Of a stretch of DNA of 27,721 nt, positions 24,503 through 27,721 are shown in pieces (positions within the stretch are counted from its first letter, which is position 1; every line of letters begins with the position of its first letter). The position numbers were made by a program, and so were the translations under genes. Under the pieces are notes generated by a model. The model was not told where the DNA came from, did not search any database, and saw only the letters and a program-made list of their open reading frames with translations. Source of the DNA: CAG-492 sp035388585 (GTDB lineage Bacteria > Bacillota > Clostridia > TANB77 > CAG-508); assembly GCA_035388585.1 (NCBI GenBank), contig DAOOQE010000017.1, forward strand, positions 1 through 27,721. The letters are read 5' to 3'.

Positions 24503-24711
24503 TTATGTTTTTAAAACCTAATTTCTTAATTCATCGTATTTTTTAAAAACCTATTTCTTAATTCATCTTATGCTTTTAAACCCTTTTTTTTAATTCATCT
24601 TATGTTTTTAAAACCTAATTTCTTAATTCATCTTATGCTTTTAAACCCTATTTTTTAATTCATCTTATGTTTTTAAAACCTAATTTATTAATTCATATTC
24701 TCAAAAACCTA
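24503..24711. repeat. Minisatellite of 32-33 bp units between GNAT-like and M23 genes
   Basis: Six units marked by TTAATTCAT at 24526, 24558, 24590, 24623, 24655 and 24688, so the period is 32-33 bp. The unit on the + strand is roughly CTTATGTTTTTAAAACCTAA plus TTTCTTAATTCAT; alternate units differ in the same way (GTTTTTAAAACC against GCTTTTAAACCC), suggesting that a two-unit block was duplicated. There are no unique spacers. A seventh, decayed unit may overlap the last codons of the GNAT-like gene. Confidence 0.93.
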
Positions 24712-26121
24712 CTATTTTTCATAGTCTATATCTTTTTTTATTTTTTTTGTTACATTAATTTCAGATTTTTTTACTTCTTCCAATTTCAACATTAATAAAT
24801 CTATTTTTTTAGATTTACTACAAACATTTATATTTCCTTTATAATTTTCAGAATTTTGTTTTATTTTGTCGATTCTGTTTATCTCATCCAACTCTATTTT
24901 TAGCTGTTCCTCAAAAATTTCTCTTCGCTCACTATTCAAAATAGTCTTATTTCGTGGGTTATAATCATATAATACAGCTAATTTATTTTCCATTTTATTT
25001 ATATATTTTTCTGCTTCTTGTCTTTCAATTTTACAAATATGAACCTCTCGGTCCCTTCCTTGTCTTCTTTTTACAAATAAACTATCTTTTAAACCAAAAA
25101 ATTCAGAAACATATTTTGAAGATAGATTTTCACGATGAAGTGTAGAACACAAAAATATTTGCTCACCTGATTTTTCCATAAAATATTTATTAATATGATT
25201 TTTTATTCCCTCAAACACCAAAATTCTTGCTAATCCGGAATTTCTTTGTCTTGGGTCTGTAATATATGTATCTATCTCTATTGAATTTTCTGTATTTGCA
25301 TTGTAATACTCTTTTAACTCAAACTCAGGCTCTTCATAGATTTTTAATGCTCCTTTTTCCAATATGATGTTATGTTCTAAAGATTCTTCAGAAAACATTA
25401 AATTATTAAACTTTATAAGATTATTATTTTCAGGTTTATTAGAATTTATAAAAGCATCATATTCAAAAACGTCTAAATGCTTATTTATATAGTCATTTGG
25501 ATTTTTTCCAAATTCATTAATAATTTTTTCAGATGTAATCCAATAAAATTGTTCATATAAATTAAATAGTTTTTTATTTCCTAAATTTTTTACATAAGTT
25601 GACATATGAGTATTTAAAGACTCACGCAAAACACTTTTTTCGTGAAACTGATTTTCCGAATCAAGTAATTCAGAAGTTAAAAATTCCATTATGTTTTTGT
25701 AATTTTCGTTTTCATTTAAAACCTTATCCTTTGAATACTTATATGCATCCAATTTTAATTTATATGCATCAAGCATATCCTTTTTATATTCTAATTCACA
25801 TGAATAATTCTCTTTTATATATGAATTATATTTTTCGCCATATTTGAAATATTTTGTTATATCATTATATGTAAACATTTTTTGTCCTTGAGTTATATAT
25901 GCTGCAGAAACAACCTCCTCTTGGTCATTTACTGCAATTATAACTGTGTTATCATCTGAGTCTACATATTGCTCTACATCATTTTTTCCTGTTATAAATA
26001 ATTGTCCAATCTTCCCTTGTTTTTGCATATTTTCTAGAACCATTATTTCTAATTCTGCAATTTGATCTAAATATTTTAATTTATTATCTTTTGTAAGTTC
26101 TATTATTTTGTAATTTTTCAT
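24712..26121 (-). CDS. GNAT-type acetyltransferase-like protein with a large insertion
   Basis: A 469-residue protein. The first 80 residues look like the start of a GNAT fold (NTVIIAVNDQEEVVSAAYIT as beta strands). After about 200 predominantly helical, charged residues, the acetyl-CoA-binding motif A appears at 283-305 (IDTYITDPRQRNSGLARILV, with the R-x-x-x-G-L-A pyrophosphate loop). Motif B follows at 325-352 (LHRENLSSKYVSEFFGLKDS then LFVKRR). The C-terminal 100 residues are charged helix. Ordinary GNAT enzymes have about 150-180 residues, so both the insertion and tail are unusual; the substrate is unknown. Start ATG 26119-26121 with AAGAGGTAG upstream. It lies 38 bp after the M20 gene and is probably in the same operon. 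Confidence 0.75.
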   Translation of the reverse strand: MKNYKIIELTKDNKLKYLDQIAELEIMVLENMQKQGKIGQLFITGKNDVEQYVDSDDNTVIIAVNDQEEVVSAAYITQGQKMFTYNDITKYFKYGEKYNSYIKENYSCELEYKKDMLDAYKLKLDAYKYSKDKVLNENENYKNIMEFLTSELLDSENQFHEKSVLRESLNTHMSTYVKNLGNKKLFNLYEQFYWITSEKIINEFGKNPNDYINKHLDVFEYDAFINSNKPENNNLIKFNNLMFSEESLEHNIILEKGALKIYEEPEFELKEYYNANTENSIEIDTYITDPRQRNSGLARILVFEGIKNHINKYFMEKSGEQIFLCSTLHRENLSSKYVSEFFGLKDSLFVKRRQGRDREVHICKIERQEAEKYINKMENKLAVLYDYNPRNKTILNSERREIFEEQLKIELDEINRIDKIKQNSENYKGNINVCSKSKKIDLLMLKLEEVKKSEINVTKKIKKDIDYEK

Positions 26122-26159
26122 AATCTACCTCTTATTGGTAATATAACAACACACTATAA

Positions 26160-27317
26160 TTATAATGCATTTTTATCTTTTTTATAACTGTAATTTTTTA
26201 TTATATCGTAAAATATCTGTGTTCCAAGAAGCATTGTGTCAGTATCAACATTAAATCCTTCACTATGCTGAGGATAGTAAACTTTTTGTCCATTTCCTAC
26301 GAAAATATAGGCTCCCCTTCTTTTTTCTAAAAAATAGGAAAAATCGTCTGAGCACATAGTTTTGTAATCCTTAACAACTTTTTCTTTACCCACTATTTTT
26401 CCAGCAATATTTTCTAACAATCCACATATTTTTTCATCATTAACAACTGCAGGATAATTACCTTCTTTAAAAGAAACAGTTGCTTTTGCATTCATACTTT
26501 TTGCAATACTTTCAGATATTTCAATTATTCTATTCCTAATTAATCCCCTTATATTATTATTATATGTTCTGAATATGCCTTTCATCTCAACTGTTTCAGG
26601 AATTATATTATTGCTTGTTCCACCTTTTATAGCAGTAATAGATATTACAATATTATCATTTTCATTTTCATATTTTTTTGCAATTGAGTTAATTTCTATA
26701 TTTATCAAACTAGCTATATAAATCGGATCAATACATTTTTCTGGAATTGCTGCATGCCCGCCTTTTCCTTTAATCTTTATATCAAAAGGATCTGTGGCAG
26801 ACATAACTGAGCCACTTTTTATTCCTATTGTTTGTTTTGTAAGTTCACTCCATATATGCAAAGCAAATACAGCATCTACTTCAGGTTTATTTAATGCACC
26901 TTCAGCTATCATTTTTTGTGCACCACCATAAGTTTCTTCTGCAGGTTGAAATAGTAATTTAATATTTCCTTGTATTTTTTCTTTATTCATACTAATTAAA
27001 TCTGCTAAAGCAAGCAATATCGTCATATGTGCATCATGTCCACACGCATGCTTCATCCTTCCATTTTGGTCCATTTTCAGAGCGTCCATTTCACATCTAA
27101 ACAATATACATGGTTTATCACAATTACCATTAAATGTGGCAACAATTCCAGTTTTTGCAACATTTGATTTTATAACGAAACCTTTATTTTGTAATTCTTT
27201 TATTATATACTCAGATGTTTCAATTTCGTTATATCCACTTTCCGGATGCTTAGAAAAAAAACTTTTATGAATTCTAATTTTATGTTTCAAATTTTTTACT
27301 TCATCATCAATAATCAT
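26160..27317 (-). CDS. M20-family amidohydrolase (amino-acid N-acyl hydrolase type)
   Basis: A 385-residue cytosolic metallohydrolase of the M20D group, which includes hippurate hydrolases, IAA-amino acid hydrolases and N-acetyldiaminopimelate deacetylase. Motifs: CEMDAL (75-80), KHACGHDAHMT (89-99, metal-binding Cys and His residues), FQPAEET (123-129, catalytic and metal-binding Glu), ALHIW (about 151), GKGGHAAIP (dimerisation domain start) and MCSDDFSYF near the C-terminus, with a final YYPQHSEGF metal-ligand region. The length is typical and the active site looks complete. The sequence cannot decide among substrates. Start ATG 27315-27317 with AGGTAAAT upstream. It is the first gene of a probable operon with the GNAT-like gene. 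Confidence 0.93.
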   Translation of the reverse strand: MIIDDEVKNLKHKIRIHKSFFSKHPESGYNEIETSEYIIKELQNKGFVIKSNVAKTGIVATFNGNCDKPCILFRCEMDALKMDQNGRMKHACGHDAHMTILLALADLISMNKEKIQGNIKLLFQPAEETYGGAQKMIAEGALNKPEVDAVFALHIWSELTKQTIGIKSGSVMSATDPFDIKIKGKGGHAAIPEKCIDPIYIASLINIEINSIAKKYENENDNIVISITAIKGGTSNNIIPETVEMKGIFRTYNNNIRGLIRNRIIEISESIAKSMNAKATVSFKEGNYPAVVNDEKICGLLENIAGKIVGKEKVVKDYKTMCSDDFSYFLEKRRGAYIFVGNGQKVYYPQHSEGFNVDTDTMLLGTQIFYDIIKNYSYKKDKNAL

Positions 27318-27356
27318 ATTTACCTAGTTTACCCTTCTAATATTCAAAATATAGAA

Positions 27357-27362
27357 ATTATA
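27357..27362 (-). promoter_or_regulatory. Possible -10 element of the M20 gene
   Basis: A perfect TATAAT on the minus strand about 40 nt before the start codon. The best -35 is poor (TTGTCT at a 14-nt spacing, or TATTTG at 17 nt), so this is tentative. Confidence 0.4.
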
Positions 27363-27519
27363 CTAATATTTTTCTTAGACAAATATATGTTTATCAAGCT
27401 TTTCAATTATATAAATAAATCTTAATAATTATATTTTTTTCCATCTTTCTACTTGATTTCACTTGATTTTACTAATATAACACATTCCAGTCCATACTTC
27501 AATATTTTGCTTAAAAAAA

Positions 27520-27576
27520 GTAAACTCAAACCTTATAAAAATAGTATTTTAATACTTTTTATAAAGCTGAGTTTAC
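27520..27576. terminator. Long imperfect hairpin, probably a bidirectional terminator
   Basis: GTAAACTCA (27520-27528) pairs perfectly with TGAGTTTAC (27568-27576), and the inner part (CTTATAAAAATAGTATT with AATACTTTTTATAAAG) pairs with one or two bulges. It may end a gene lying beyond the right edge of the window, since all genes here point left; a small mobile hairpin is an alternative. Confidence 0.55.
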
Positions 27577-27620
27577 AGTTTAAATTATATTTTTATATTA
27601 ATTAAATGATTTATTCTTAA

Positions 27621-27694
27621 TAATTAAACTTAATTACTATCCAAATTTTTTATTAGTTATTTCTTTTAGTAATTATACTTAATTACTGTCCAAG
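27621..27694. repeat. 25-bp direct repeat, spacing 49 bp
   Basis: TAATTAAACTTAATTACTAT-CCAA (27621-27644) recurs as TAATTATACTTAATTACTGT-CCAA at 27670-27693 with two changes. I see no gene between 27318 and the window end. Confidence 0.7.
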
Positions 27695-27721
27695 AATTAA
27701 TTATTTGTTATTACCTTTAAT

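Noticed and set aside
24503..24711. CRISPR-like periodic repeats
   Set aside because: The 32-33-bp units are contiguous with no unique spacers, and no cas gene is present; it is a minisatellite.

Overview
The window is strongly AT-rich. Every gene I can support lies on the minus strand, most of them with strong AGGAGG-type ribosome binding sites and sigma-A-like promoters (TTGAAA/TTGACT, 17 nt, TATAAT). Together with a PrgI/VirB4-type conjugation module, Cys-Gln thioester surface proteins and an XRE regulator, this points to a low-GC Gram-positive, most likely a gut-type Clostridia genome assembled from short reads (one 100-N gap). The species cannot be named from the sequence. No tRNA, rRNA, CRISPR array, relaxase, coupling protein, integrase or insertion-sequence transposase was seen.

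Reading in the direction of transcription (high to low coordinates): 27317-23874 holds an M20 amidohydrolase, an unusually long GNAT-type protein, a 32-33 bp minisatellite and an M23 peptidase. 23771-22365 holds a stand-alone group II-like reverse transcriptase. It is preceded by its own promoter and a ~130-nt stretch with 15-bp terminal complementarity and a potential pseudoknot, which is a candidate RT-associated non-coding RNA. 22175-20754 is a two-gene operon: a membrane-anchored XRE regulator and a UPF0145/YbjQ protein, ended by a good terminator.

20527-8313 encodes two giant (1788 and 1857 aa) cell-surface proteins. Each has an N-terminal thioester head, a stalk of DUF11-like and SpaA-like repeats, and an unusual C-terminal anchor (S-V/I-R-T-G-D, membrane helix, KKFVL). 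Their heads differ but their stalk ends are nearly identical. Each gene is followed by an intrinsic terminator and a ~119-bp GC-rich fold-back element whose two copies show compensatory base changes.

8101-1 is a type IV secretion/conjugation operon: pilin-like protein, PrgI-like protein, TraC-like protein, VirB4 ATPase, VirB6/TrbL-like channel protein, an unknown anchored protein, and a partial NlpC/P60-like exported protein running off the window. The adhesins directly upstream of the secretion operon recall the pCF10 layout (surface adhesins PrgA/B/C followed by the Prg T4SS), so covalent thioester adhesion may assist mating-pair formation. That is inference.

The most novel-looking items are the RT plus its upstream pseudoknot-like RNA, the 36-bp in-frame tandem array at the RT 3' end, the covarying fold-back elements, and the recurrence of tandem repeats at the 3' ends of several neighbouring genes.
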